Origin: Calditrichota bacterium
GTDB taxonomy: Bacteria > Electryoneota > B3-LCP
Reading direction: 5' to 3'
DNA length: 46,295 nt
Assembly: GCA_020051775.1 (NCBI GenBank)
Contig: JAGVQJ010000011.1
Coordinates: 1-46,295, forward strand
The position numbers and the translations under genes were made by a program. Under the pieces are notes generated by a model that searched no databases, was not told the DNA's origin, and was given only the letters and a program-made list of their open reading frames with translations. Below are positions 8,433 through 15,818 of this stretch, piece after piece (within the stretch, counting starts at the first letter, position 1; each line of letters opens with the position of its first letter).

Positions 8433-9935
8433 TTAATGTCGTCCCTCTCTTCTTCCTGCAGCCAGCCAGGAGGACTCGGCAAAGGGATGGTCGTCTTGTG
8501 GAAGAATTTTGGCCAGGTGATTCATACGGTGTGCCAGAGCCGCCGCAATCGCTGCCACCTTCTCCAGATCTTCAGGTCCGCGCGCGATGTCATCCGGGCG
8601 AAAATGGTCTGTGATAAAGTGCGTGTCGAAATCGCCCTTGACAAAGGCAGGGTGATCCATCACCAACAGCAGGAAGGGGATATTGGAACGCACGCCGGTG
8701 AGGTGATATTCCTGGAGAGCGCGTTTCATGCGCTCTAAGGCTTGTTTGCGATCCTGTCCCCAGGCGATCAGCTTGGAGAGCAAGGGGTCATAATAAACGC
8801 TGACTTCACCGCCTTCGTAAATGCCGGAATCATTGCGAATCCCCGGTCCTTGCGGCAAGTGCAGGTATTTGATCTGACCGGTGGAGGGGAAGAAGTTGTT
8901 CAGAGGATCTTCGGCGTAAATGCGGCATTCTATCGCATGACCGGAAATGCCGACGTCTTTCTGCTTAAGGTTAAGCTTCTCTCCCGCCGCGATGCGAATC
9001 TGTTCCTGCACCAAATCCAATCCCGTAGTCATTTCCGTGACGGGATGTTCGACCTGCAAGCGGGTATTCATTTCCATGAAATAGAATTGGCGATGACGAT
9101 CGAACATGAACTCCACCGTTCCGGCATTGGTGTAACCGCAGGCCTTGGCGGCGGCGACAGCCGTGTCACCCAGCTTGCGGCGCAAATCCGGCGTGATGGC
9201 CGGCGAAGGCGCTTCTTCGACGACCTTCTGGTGGCGGCGCTGAATGGAACATTCGCGCTCGTTCAAATGGATACAATTCCCATGATGGTCCGCCAGGACC
9301 TGCACTTCGATGTGGCGCGGGCCTTCCAGGTATTTCTCGAGGTAAACTTCGGGATCGCCAAACGCTGAAGCCGCCTCGCGTGCGGCAGCTTCCATAGCCG
9401 GGATCAATTCTTCCGGTTGATGAACGATACGCATGCCTTTACCGCCTCCGCCCGCTGCTGCCTTGATCAAGACGGGGTAGCCAATCTCTTCGGCGACCCA
9501 GGTTGCTTCTGGGCCGGGCGCCACTCCGGTTTCGGTGCCGGGAGTGACGGGCACACCGGCGGCTTTCATAATGGCGCGCGCCAGGGTCTTGGAGCCCATA
9601 TTGCGGATGGCCTGAGGCGTCGGGCCGATGAAGACCAGCCCGGCCTGGGCTACGCGTTCCGCAAACTGAGCATTTTCGGCTAAGAAACCGTACCCGGGAT
9701 GGATGGCTTCGGCCCCTGATTTGGCCGCAGCGTCCAGAATGCGATCCATGTCCAGATAGCTTTCCCGAGCCGGAGGAGGCCCAATGGGGTAGGCATAATC
9801 AGCCAGACGGGTGTGCAGAGCCAGGCGGTCGGCCGCGGAATATACTGCCACGGTTTCTATACCCATCTGGGAAGCGCCGCGAATCACTCGTACGGCGATT
9901 TCACCACGGTTGGCAATCAGGATGCGTTTGAACAT
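8433..9935 (-). CDS. accC: biotin carboxylase subunit of an acetyl-/propionyl-CoA carboxylase
   Basis: Carboxylates carrier-bound biotin with ATP and bicarbonate. Three parts are visible: an N-terminal domain (MFKRILIANRGEIAVRVIRG), an ATP-grasp domain with the glycine loop GGGGKGM at 162-168 and ECSIQRRHQK at 228-237, and a C-terminal domain with FMEMNTRLQVEHPVTE at 286-301. At 500 residues it is about 50 longer than E. coli AccC; the extra part lies at the C-terminus (LEKVAAIAAALAHRMNHLAKI), as in propionyl-CoA carboxylase chains. It is the first gene of the run. A promoter and a terminator-like hairpin lie in its leader. No carboxyltransferase gene is in the window. Confidence 0.93.
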   Translation of the reverse strand: MFKRILIANRGEIAVRVIRGASQMGIETVAVYSAADRLALHTRLADYAYPIGPPPARESYLDMDRILDAAAKSGAEAIHPGYGFLAENAQFAERVAQAGLVFIGPTPQAIRNMGSKTLARAIMKAAGVPVTPGTETGVAPGPEATWVAEEIGYPVLIKAAAGGGGKGMRIVHQPEELIPAMEAAAREAASAFGDPEVYLEKYLEGPRHIEVQVLADHHGNCIHLNERECSIQRRHQKVVEEAPSPAITPDLRRKLGDTAVAAAKACGYTNAGTVEFMFDRHRQFYFMEMNTRLQVEHPVTEMTTGLDLVQEQIRIAAGEKLNLKQKDVGISGHAIECRIYAEDPLNNFFPSTGQIKYLHLPQGPGIRNDSGIYEGGEVSVYYDPLLSKLIAWGQDRKQALERMKRALQEYHLTGVRSNIPFLLLVMDHPAFVKGDFDTHFITDHFRPDDIARGPEDLEKVAAIAAALAHRMNHLAKILPQDDHPFAESSWLAAGRREGRH

Positions 9936-9968
9936 TTTTTAAAGCCGGATACTTTCATAGCAAGCTCG

Positions 9969-9999
9969 AAAAAATATCCGTCCCGGCGAACCGGGACGG
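9969..9999 (-). terminator. strong hairpin with T-run between the helicase gene and accC
   Basis: Perfect 9-bp GC stem CCGTCCCGG/CCGGGACGG with a tight TTCG loop (minus strand), then ATATTTTTTC: a textbook Rho-independent terminator. It can end the helicase transcript. The best accC promoter (10017-10045) lies upstream of it, so the hairpin would also be in the accC leader. Confidence 0.8.
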
Positions 10000-10016
10000 T
10001 TAGGGTAGTTTGTGCC

Positions 10017-10045
10017 AATATAATATGTGATCAAGTCAAATGCAA
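10017..10045 (-). promoter_or_regulatory. accC: predicted sigma-70 promoter for the accC operon
   Basis: On the minus strand TTGCAT (10045-10040), a 17-base spacer, then TATATT (10022-10017). Transcription would begin near 10010 and pass through the hairpin at 9969-9999 before the accC start at 9935. Confidence 0.6.
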
Positions 10046-10054
10046 ATGGTTTTT

Positions 10055-12964
10055 TCAGCAATTAACGGTCAAATTGACCACCCGCACCGGGCCGCGTTTA
10101 TGGGGAACAATCAAGGTACCCTGGTTCGCCAGCAAATAGAACAGGTCTGCCGTGATTTCCATGTCCATGCGGCAATAGGCTTCCAGTTCCGCCCAGCACT
10201 CCTTTCGATAATACTTCAAGGCGTCAACACCGGTTCCGATTTTCCCCCGCCCCAGATTGGCCTGCCCCAGGGAATTTAAGCCGCAACGAGCACCGCTCTT
10301 TTGAATCTCTTCCATTATGTCATACGTGCAAATGCCAGCGAAATCCCTTCCTGAATATCCCGATAGCACCACATAATCGAAATGCCGGCTGTTGAAGCCC
10401 ACGACCAGGTCGGCAGCAAACAGGGCTTCGATCAACGTTTCGATCTCCTCTTCGCGGTAAGCGGTGAAATCACCTGTGGCCAGATCCTGGGTGACGGCGA
10501 TGCTGACGCCCATCAGATGCGAATTACCCCAACCGCCGACATCATCGGGGCCGCGTTGGGTTTCCAGATCAAAAGCCAGAATCTTCTTTCCCACGAGTGC
10601 CTTCGGCAAGCTGCGTTCAACCTCGACCGGTTTTATAGGCGCTATCTCTACCTTTGCCGCCGTGGTTTCTACTGGTTCCGGTACGACCGTCGCGGAGGGT
10701 AGGTCGGCGATCGCCGCCCCTTCTACTTCCTTGGACATTTCGGCCAACAGAAAGGCCGATCCCAACTTGTCCAGAGGCCGGTTGCCGGCTCCGCAGCGCG
10801 GGGATTGCACGCAGGAAGGGCAACCGTCTTCACAGGGGCATTCTTGCAACAATCGCAACGTACGGCCGATCAATCCGAAGAGACGTTCGTAGGCGCGGCG
10901 GGTCAAACCCAAGCCGCCGGGATAAGAGTCGTACAGGAAAATGGCGGGGCCATCCACCTGCGGGTGGTGGGTCATGGAAATGCCGCCTACGTCGCCGCGG
11001 TCGCACATGATCTCCAGGGGGAACATGGCGATCAACGCGTGTTCGGTGGCGTGCAGGCTGCCCATATAGTGGAATCTGCGCTCTTCCGCTTCGGATTGCA
11101 TCCGGTCATCGAATTCAATCCAGAAGCCGCGCGTGATGAGAATCTGGTCCGGCCCCGATAACTCGTGGTTGGAGATGAGTTCGCCGGAAAACAGCCGCCG
11201 CTTCTGGTAGCCGGTGACTCGTTCGGTGACCTTCAGCTCGCCTTCCACGGCCTTACCGCAGGCCAGCGGGAATTCCCTCAGGCGGGAGAGGATTTCGGTC
11301 TCCTTTTCACCCAGGGCCATAGTGTAGTAATCCAGATCGGTGGCGCGGGCGTGGACGACTTTGGCCGCTTCGTCGTGCTTTTCAATCAGGTATTGCCGGG
11401 CGCGGTGTAAGTAGACGGCTTGCGGGTGGCACTCGCCCCACAACCGCGATGCGCCGATGTCGCCGATCTGACGGCCTGTGGCAGCGTCATGGATAGAGTA
11501 GGTCGAACCGACACTGCGGATGTTGATCTGCCGGTGCGGGTTGGGAATACTCGGAAACCATCGCTGTCCGCCCGCTCCGGCGATCAAGCGACGCTCGGAA
11601 ATCAGTGCGGGCAGATGTTTTTTGGCCTCTTCGTCGAGATAGGATTCCCGAGCCGCCAGAGGAATTTCGGCGGCGGCGCAAATCAGATGGCTTTTTAAGA
11701 TGTCGGCATTGGATCTGTCCACCACGGCGGCTTCGCTGGGGCGCAGGAAGAGTTCATCGGGGTGGCGCATGTAGTATTGATCCAGAGCGTCTTCTCCGGC
11801 AATCAGGATGACCAGGCTGTCGCGATCGCGGCGACCGGCACGACCGGCGCGCTGCATCATGGAGGAGATCGTGCCGGGGTAACCGAGCAGCAGACAGACG
11901 TCAATGCCGCCGATATCCATGCCCAGTTCCAGGGCGCTGGTGGTGATGACGCCGGACAGTTTGTCTTCGATCAGGCGACGTTCGATGTCGCGGCGTTCTT
12001 CGGGGAGGAATCCGGCGCGGTATGATGATAGCCGGTTCTCCAGTTCGGGGCGATCCTTCAACACCCAGCGGTGCAGCAGTTCGGTGGCGCGGCGGGATTT
12101 GGTAAAAGCGATGGCTTTGAAACCGCGACTCAAAACCTGAGGCAACAGACGCGAAGCCAGCGTATAGGAACTTTCAATCGGATTTAAGAACAGGAAATGA
12201 CGACCGGACGAAGGCGCACCATTGCGTTCGATCAGGGCGAAGTTCAGCCCGGTCAGTTCGCGAGCCAATTCCAGGGGGTTGCCAATCGTGGCCGATCCGG
12301 CGATCCACTGGGGGCGGCTCTCGTAGAATCGAGCTACTCGCCCCAGCCGGCGCAACACCTGCAGGACATGCGTCCCGAAAATCCCCCGGTAGGTGTGCAG
12401 CTCATCCACGACCACGAATTTTAGGTTACGGAAAAACGCCGACCAGCCTCTGTGATTGGGCAGGATGCCGAAGTGCAGCATGTCGGGGTTGGTGAGCAGC
12501 AGGTTGGGCGGATTGGCGCGCAACTTATCGCGCTCGGACTTGGGAGTGTCGCCGTCGAGGATAGCGGCGGTGCACGTGTCGCTCAGACCGGACAGTTGCA
12601 GCAGTTCCTGCAGGCGCTGGTGCTGATCCTGTTCCAAGGCTTTCAAGGGGAACAGTAGCATGACGCGGGTTTCCGGGTCGCGGCGCAGGGCTTCCAATAT
12701 GGCCAATTGGTAGACCAGACTTTTACCCGAGGCGGTGGGCGTCACCACCAGCGGATTTTGGCCCGACTCCAAAGCTCGCAGCGCTTCCCCTTGGTGCGAG
12801 TAGAGCCGTTCGATGCCGACGCCATGCAGCGCCTTGCGGACTGGTTCGGAGCCGGCGTAGGCGTCCGGTTCGTAGCGAGGTTCACGGGCCGGCACGTAAC
12901 GCTGGTAAAACGGCGCTCCGCGCAGGAGGTCGTCGGAGGTGAGGTGGCGGATGAGGCGTTGCAT
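10055..12964 (-). CDS. MrfA/YprA-family DEAH helicase fused to a DEDDy 3'-5' exonuclease domain
   Basis: A 969-residue protein. The helicase core has TPTASGKS (75-82), DELH (187-190), GSATIGNP (223-230) and QRAGRAGR (371-378). A DUF1998-type C-terminal region carries the cysteine cluster C709, C711, C715, C718 and C724, a likely metal site. A proline-rich linker (about 750-790) leads to an RNase H-fold exonuclease: FDLET (D799, E801), GFNSRHFD (D863) and YCRMD (Y930, D934). In Bacillus subtilis these functions are two proteins, MrfA and MrfB, acting together in UvrA-independent mitomycin repair; here they are one chain. I chose the ATG at 12964 (AGGA just upstream) over a possible start at 13051, because the 29 extra residues do not look like the family and lie over a palindrome. 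Confidence 0.88.
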   Translation of the reverse strand: MQRLIRHLTSDDLLRGAPFYQRYVPAREPRYEPDAYAGSEPVRKALHGVGIERLYSHQGEALRALESGQNPLVVTPTASGKSLVYQLAILEALRRDPETRVMLLFPLKALEQDQHQRLQELLQLSGLSDTCTAAILDGDTPKSERDKLRANPPNLLLTNPDMLHFGILPNHRGWSAFFRNLKFVVVDELHTYRGIFGTHVLQVLRRLGRVARFYESRPQWIAGSATIGNPLELARELTGLNFALIERNGAPSSGRHFLFLNPIESSYTLASRLLPQVLSRGFKAIAFTKSRRATELLHRWVLKDRPELENRLSSYRAGFLPEERRDIERRLIEDKLSGVITTSALELGMDIGGIDVCLLLGYPGTISSMMQRAGRAGRRDRDSLVILIAGEDALDQYYMRHPDELFLRPSEAAVVDRSNADILKSHLICAAAEIPLAARESYLDEEAKKHLPALISERRLIAGAGGQRWFPSIPNPHRQINIRSVGSTYSIHDAATGRQIGDIGASRLWGECHPQAVYLHRARQYLIEKHDEAAKVVHARATDLDYYTMALGEKETEILSRLREFPLACGKAVEGELKVTERVTGYQKRRLFSGELISNHELSGPDQILITRGFWIEFDDRMQSEAEERRFHYMGSLHATEHALIAMFPLEIMCDRGDVGGISMTHHPQVDGPAIFLYDSYPGGLGLTRRAYERLFGLIGRTLRLLQECPCEDGCPSCVQSPRCGAGNRPLDKLGSAFLLAEMSKEVEGAAIADLPSATVVPEPVETTAAKVEIAPIKPVEVERSLPKALVGKKILAFDLETQRGPDDVGGWGNSHLMGVSIAVTQDLATGDFTAYREEEIETLIEALFAADLVVGFNSRHFDYVVLSGYSGRDFAGICTYDIMEEIQKSGARCGLNSLGQANLGRGKIGTGVDALKYYRKECWAELEAYCRMDMEITADLFYLLANQGTLIVPHKRGPVRVVNLTVNC

Positions 12965-12992
12965 GGTCCTATAATTGAAATATGACCGCCTG

Positions 12993-13104
12993 GCCCGGAA
13001 ATGAATTTCCGGGCTACTTTGCTTCAGTCCCTTCGTGACGAAAAAAATCAAGAGCGTCCACTTTAGTGGACTGCAACAGGGTAGTCCGGGAATTCATTCC
13101 CGGA
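12993..13104. repeat. three short palindromes upstream of the helicase gene
   Basis: Three perfect palindromes, each with a 2-base centre: 12993-13014 (GCCCGGAAAT/ATTTCCGGGC), 13056-13071 (GTCCACT/AGTGGAC) and 13085-13104 (TCCGGGAAT/ATTCCCGGA). The first and third are the same family in opposite orientation (GTAGYCCGGRAATTCATTYCCGG), so the 12990-13105 unit resembles a small element with inverted ends around the middle palindrome. Confidence 0.75.
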
Positions 13105-13200
13105 AAATAGCGGCAAGCCGAGCAAGGCTATTCAAATGTTCAGGTATAATGTAGTATATTGGAGGCGGGGAATGCAAGAGGAAAGTTACGGGGAGTGGTA

Positions 13201-13268
13201 ACAAGGGGCTTGAGCCCCTTGTGGTGGGGAGAGGAATCTACCATTGACAAGGGGCTACAGCCCCTTGT
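13201..13268. repeat. pair of 22-base palindromic repeats
   Basis: Two copies of ACAAGGGGCT-NN-AGCCCCTTGT, at 13201-13222 (centre TG) and 13247-13268 (centre AC), separated by 24 bases. They lie in the roughly 440-base gap between the helicase and the SBBP-repeat gene, which otherwise holds only the palindromes at 12993-13104 and the promoter at 13338. I see no gene in the gap. Confidence 0.8.
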
Positions 13269-13337
13269 TATGTTGATGAAAATGAAGAGGAAGTGGCGCT
13301 TGGCACATGAAAAAGCGCGAGGTGCAAATAATTGCAC

Positions 13338-13366
13338 TTGACAATGGCGGGTTTATGGATTATATT
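13338..13366 (+). promoter_or_regulatory. consensus sigma-70 promoter for the SBBP-repeat cargo gene
   Basis: TTGACA (13338-13343), a 17-base spacer, TATATT (13361-13366). The start codon follows at 13404, preceded by GGAGG. Confidence 0.8.
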
Positions 13367-13403
13367 GGGATGGATTGTAAAAGACTCAAATTGGAGGTGA
13401 GTT

Positions 13404-15392
13404 ATGAAGAAGATATTCTTGATTGTGGTGGTGGTGCTGTTGGTGGGGGCGTTGGCGGCGGAGGGGCAGGTGTGGGAGGAGTTTGAATCACGCTACGATC
13501 GTACCGGAATGTTTGGGGCGGAGGCTGCAGTTGCAATTACTACAGATTGTGATGGAAATATATATGTAACTGGATATATTTCGATCAACAATTATGATAT
13601 CATCACACTGAAATATAATTCATCGGGCATTATACAATGGGTTGTAACTTATAACGGCCTACCCTCTGGATATGATGCTCCGCGCGACATCGCTGTTGAT
13701 ATAGCTGGTAATATATATGTAACAGGTATCAGTGAAACCTCGATCCAAAGTAATAATTATGATATTGTTACTATTAAATATAACGCTTTAGGTACGAGGT
13801 TGTGGGTGGCAAGATATAATGGCGCTTATAATGGCGATGATTATAGTTCAGCCATAACAGTAGGTAATGATGGAAGCGCATATGTTACAGGATCTACAGC
13901 TTTCTCTAGCAATGCAGGATATTGTCTAACGTTAAAGTATAGCTCTCAAGGCGTTTTGCAATGGGAAAGAACGTATATTGGCCCCAGTATTGGTTGGGGT
14001 TATGGCACGGCTATTGCCAAAGACGATTTGGATAATATCTATATCACTGGAACTAATAGTGCGCCAGGCACCTTATTCGATGCCATCACAATCAAATATA
14101 ACACGTCAGGAACAGAACAATGGGTGGCAAGATATGCTGGAACAAGTTCCTATGAAGATGGAGGGGAAGATATTGATTTGGATCCACAAGGTAATGTTTA
14201 CATTATTGCACACAGTTATGCTTACTCAACCTGGACTGCTAATTATATAACCGTTAAATACAATTCAAATGGTGTGCAACAGTGGATCGAAATATATAAT
14301 GGTCCAAATAATGAAGCTGATTGGCCCAAAGCATTAAAGGTAGATAACCAAAGTAATGTTTATGTTACAGGAATCAGTGACTTCCAAGATAGTACTGGAA
14401 TGAATTATAATATTGCCACTGTGAAATATAATTCACAAGGGGTGCAGCAATGGGCGGCGAATTATAACAGTGCCATTCAGGGTGGATTTGAAACTGATAT
14501 TGATGTTGATGAAAATGGCAATGCTTATGTTACAGGTAGTAGTTCATCTCTAATCAACATGGTCAGCTTCGCAACGATCAAGTACGATCTCAATGGGAAT
14601 CAGAGTTGGATAGCACTATATAATCATTCGGGTATGGGTACCGATGAAGCAGTTGCTGGAACGTTAAATTCCGATGGGAATTTCATCGTTGTAGGGAATA
14701 GCTGGACCCCTGAGACAGGTCCAGATATCGTGACAATAAAATACAATGATGATGTTCTTCAGGCAAGTCTCTCAATTTTTCCATTGGCGCCCCCGGTTGT
14801 TATTCCTTATTCAGGTGGAAGTTTTGATGCTATAGTAAGTTGCACTAATAGTGAGATTGAAAATTTACCCTTAGATTTCTGGTTTCAGTTAATTCCTCCA
14901 AATAGTCTTGAAAAAACTCCTGTTTATGGACCTGTACACGTTTTTTTACCGATGGATTCCATTTTTTGTATAAAAACTCTGAATATCCCATATAATGCCC
15001 CTTCCGGCGCATATCAATACATTGCTTTTGCAGGAATTTATCCAACTTCTGTTTGTCTTTCTGACACATTGGATTTTATTAAGCTGGACTCAATACTGTC
15101 GAAAGCTTTCATTACACCAAATGGATATTTCGAAACAATCGCATATCCCCCCTCCCCCAATCCCTTCAACCCCTCCACCGCTCTGAGCTACGAGCTGCGA
15201 GCTGCGAGCTACGTGACTCTGAAAGTCCACGATACTGCCGGGAGGCTTGTTGCAACGCTGGTGGATGGGTGGCAACAGGCGGGCGCGCATAAGGCCATTT
15301 TCGATGGAGCAGGCTTGGCGGCGGGAGTGTATGTCGCAAGGTTACAAGCGGGGGATTTCACTGCAGCGCAGAAGATGGTATTATTGAAATAA
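13404..15392 (+). CDS. T9SS cargo: secreted SBBP-repeat beta-propeller protein
   Basis: A 662-residue secreted protein. A signal peptide (MKKIFLIVVVVLLVGALAAEG) is followed by about eight repeats of about 45-50 residues, each with a GN.YVTG strand, a DI.T.KYN strand and a QW...YNG strand. These are SBBP-type blades, enough for one closed propeller. A GGSF domain (about 452-560) and a T9SS sorting domain (about 585-662, NPFNPSTALSYEL to KMVLLK) follow. Residues 13540-15120 are clearly richer in A and T than the neighbouring genes, while the sorting domain returns to local composition. This suggests an imported propeller joined to a resident tail. The ATG has GGAGG seven bases upstream. Function is unknown; a surface or released protein is inferred. 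Confidence 0.88.
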   Translation: MKKIFLIVVVVLLVGALAAEGQVWEEFESRYDRTGMFGAEAAVAITTDCDGNIYVTGYISINNYDIITLKYNSSGIIQWVVTYNGLPSGYDAPRDIAVDIAGNIYVTGISETSIQSNNYDIVTIKYNALGTRLWVARYNGAYNGDDYSSAITVGNDGSAYVTGSTAFSSNAGYCLTLKYSSQGVLQWERTYIGPSIGWGYGTAIAKDDLDNIYITGTNSAPGTLFDAITIKYNTSGTEQWVARYAGTSSYEDGGEDIDLDPQGNVYIIAHSYAYSTWTANYITVKYNSNGVQQWIEIYNGPNNEADWPKALKVDNQSNVYVTGISDFQDSTGMNYNIATVKYNSQGVQQWAANYNSAIQGGFETDIDVDENGNAYVTGSSSSLINMVSFATIKYDLNGNQSWIALYNHSGMGTDEAVAGTLNSDGNFIVVGNSWTPETGPDIVTIKYNDDVLQASLSIFPLAPPVVIPYSGGSFDAIVSCTNSEIENLPLDFWFQLIPPNSLEKTPVYGPVHVFLPMDSIFCIKTLNIPYNAPSGAYQYIAFAGIYPTSVCLSDTLDFIKLDSILSKAFITPNGYFETIAYPPSPNPFNPSTALSYELRAASYVTLKVHDTAGRLVATLVDGWQQAGAHKAIFDGAGLAAGVYVARLQAGDFTAAQKMVLLK

Positions 15393-15470
15393 GTTATGAG
15401 TTATGAGTGCTGAGTTATGAAAGAAACAAATATAAACAAATTCATAACTCATAATTCAGAACTTATAACT
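15390..15470 (+). terminator. AGTTATGAGT-repeat hairpin after the SBBP gene
   Basis: Starting at the stop codon, repeated AGTTATGAGT units (15392-15420) are followed after about 20 bases by their complement (15441-15470). The imperfect stem can form on either strand and may end transcription of the cargo gene. The same repeat occurs inside coding sequence at 20377-20406 and 21259-21289. Confidence 0.5.
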
Positions 15471-15476
15471 CCAACG

Positions 15477-15560
15477 TGCGAAAGGGGGGACTTGAACCCC
15501 CACCCCGTTTCCAGGACTGGCTCCTAAGACCAGCGCGTCTGCCAATTCCGCCACTTTCGC
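15477..15560 (-). tRNA. tRNA-Leu (anticodon UAG)
   Basis: The minus strand folds as an 84-base class II tRNA. The acceptor is GCGAAAG/CTTTCGC, the D arm contains GGAATTGGCAGACGCG, the anticodon stem CTGGT/GCCAG closes the loop CTTAGGA with anticodon TAG, a long variable arm follows, and the T arm reads GGGGGTTCAAGTCCCCC. The discriminator is A, and CCA is not encoded (next bases CGT). It reads CUA codons. It stands alone between two cargo genes. Confidence 0.95.
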
Positions 15561-15608
15561 GAAGACACTGATTTTCTAACTACCCGGAGCGTTTACAGTT
15601 CCGTATAT

Positions 15609-15678
15609 TTCACGCAGAGACCCAGAGACACAAAGAAATTGGAACCAAGTAACCATGTATACAAGTAACCAAGTAAAA
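15609..15678. repeat. two short tandem-like repeats (CACGCAGAGA and CAAGTAAC types)
   Basis: At 15609-15639 lies a CACGCAGAGAC.CAGAGACACAAAG stretch, related to the one upstream of gpmI. It is followed at 15644-15676 by repeated CAAGTAACCA units. They fill the gap between the tRNA and the hairpins at 15683-15753; no gene is visible. Confidence 0.5.
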
Positions 15679-15682
15679 AAAA

Positions 15683-15718
15683 GCGTCAGGTCGCACCCTG
15701 AAGGGCAAGACCTGACGC
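15683..15718. repeat. GCGTCAGGTC palindromic element, copy 1
   Basis: GCGTCAGGTC (15683-15692) pairs perfectly with GACCTGACGC (15709-15718), followed by AACGGTTT. The outer arms and the trailing AACGGTTT match the elements at 20913-20957 and 22215-22259; the loop differs. Confidence 0.65.
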
Positions 15719-15725
15719 AACGGTT

Positions 15726-15753
15726 TAGTCGGGGGCGGGGGCGACCCCGACTA
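15726..15753. repeat. TAGTCGGGG inverted repeat
   Basis: TAGTCGGGG (15726-15734) pairs with CCCCGACTA (15745-15753) around a GC-rich 10-base loop. It lies downstream of the beta-helix gene on the minus strand and could help end its transcript, though no T-run follows. Confidence 0.55.
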
Positions 15754-15775
15754 CAGGATAATTCACTTCCCGAGT

Positions 15776-15818
15776 GCAAGATCGCGAAGTATCTTGCGTA
15801 GAGAGTAACGCAGTTACT
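15776..15818 (-). promoter_or_regulatory. stop-codon hairpin and second stem after the beta-helix gene
   Basis: On the minus strand AGTAAC-TGC-GTTACT (15818-15804) is a perfect 6-bp stem that includes the TAA stop. A second stem GCAAGAT/ATCTTGC follows (15797-15776). The same layout occurs after the genes ending at 39896 and 43863. Confidence 0.5.

Noticed and set aside
10055..12964. Anti-phage defence system (helicase plus nuclease in one protein)
   Set aside because: No other defence genes nearby, setting is housekeeping, and the domains fit the MrfA/MrfB repair pair better.
13201..13268. Two 22-base repeats with a 24-base spacer, like a tiny CRISPR array
   Set aside because: Only two units, each a full palindrome with variable centre, no further repeats and no cas genes.
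13140..13337. Small minus-strand frame (65 residues) in the palindrome patch
   Set aside because: It runs through both palindromic repeats and has no family signal or ribosome binding site.
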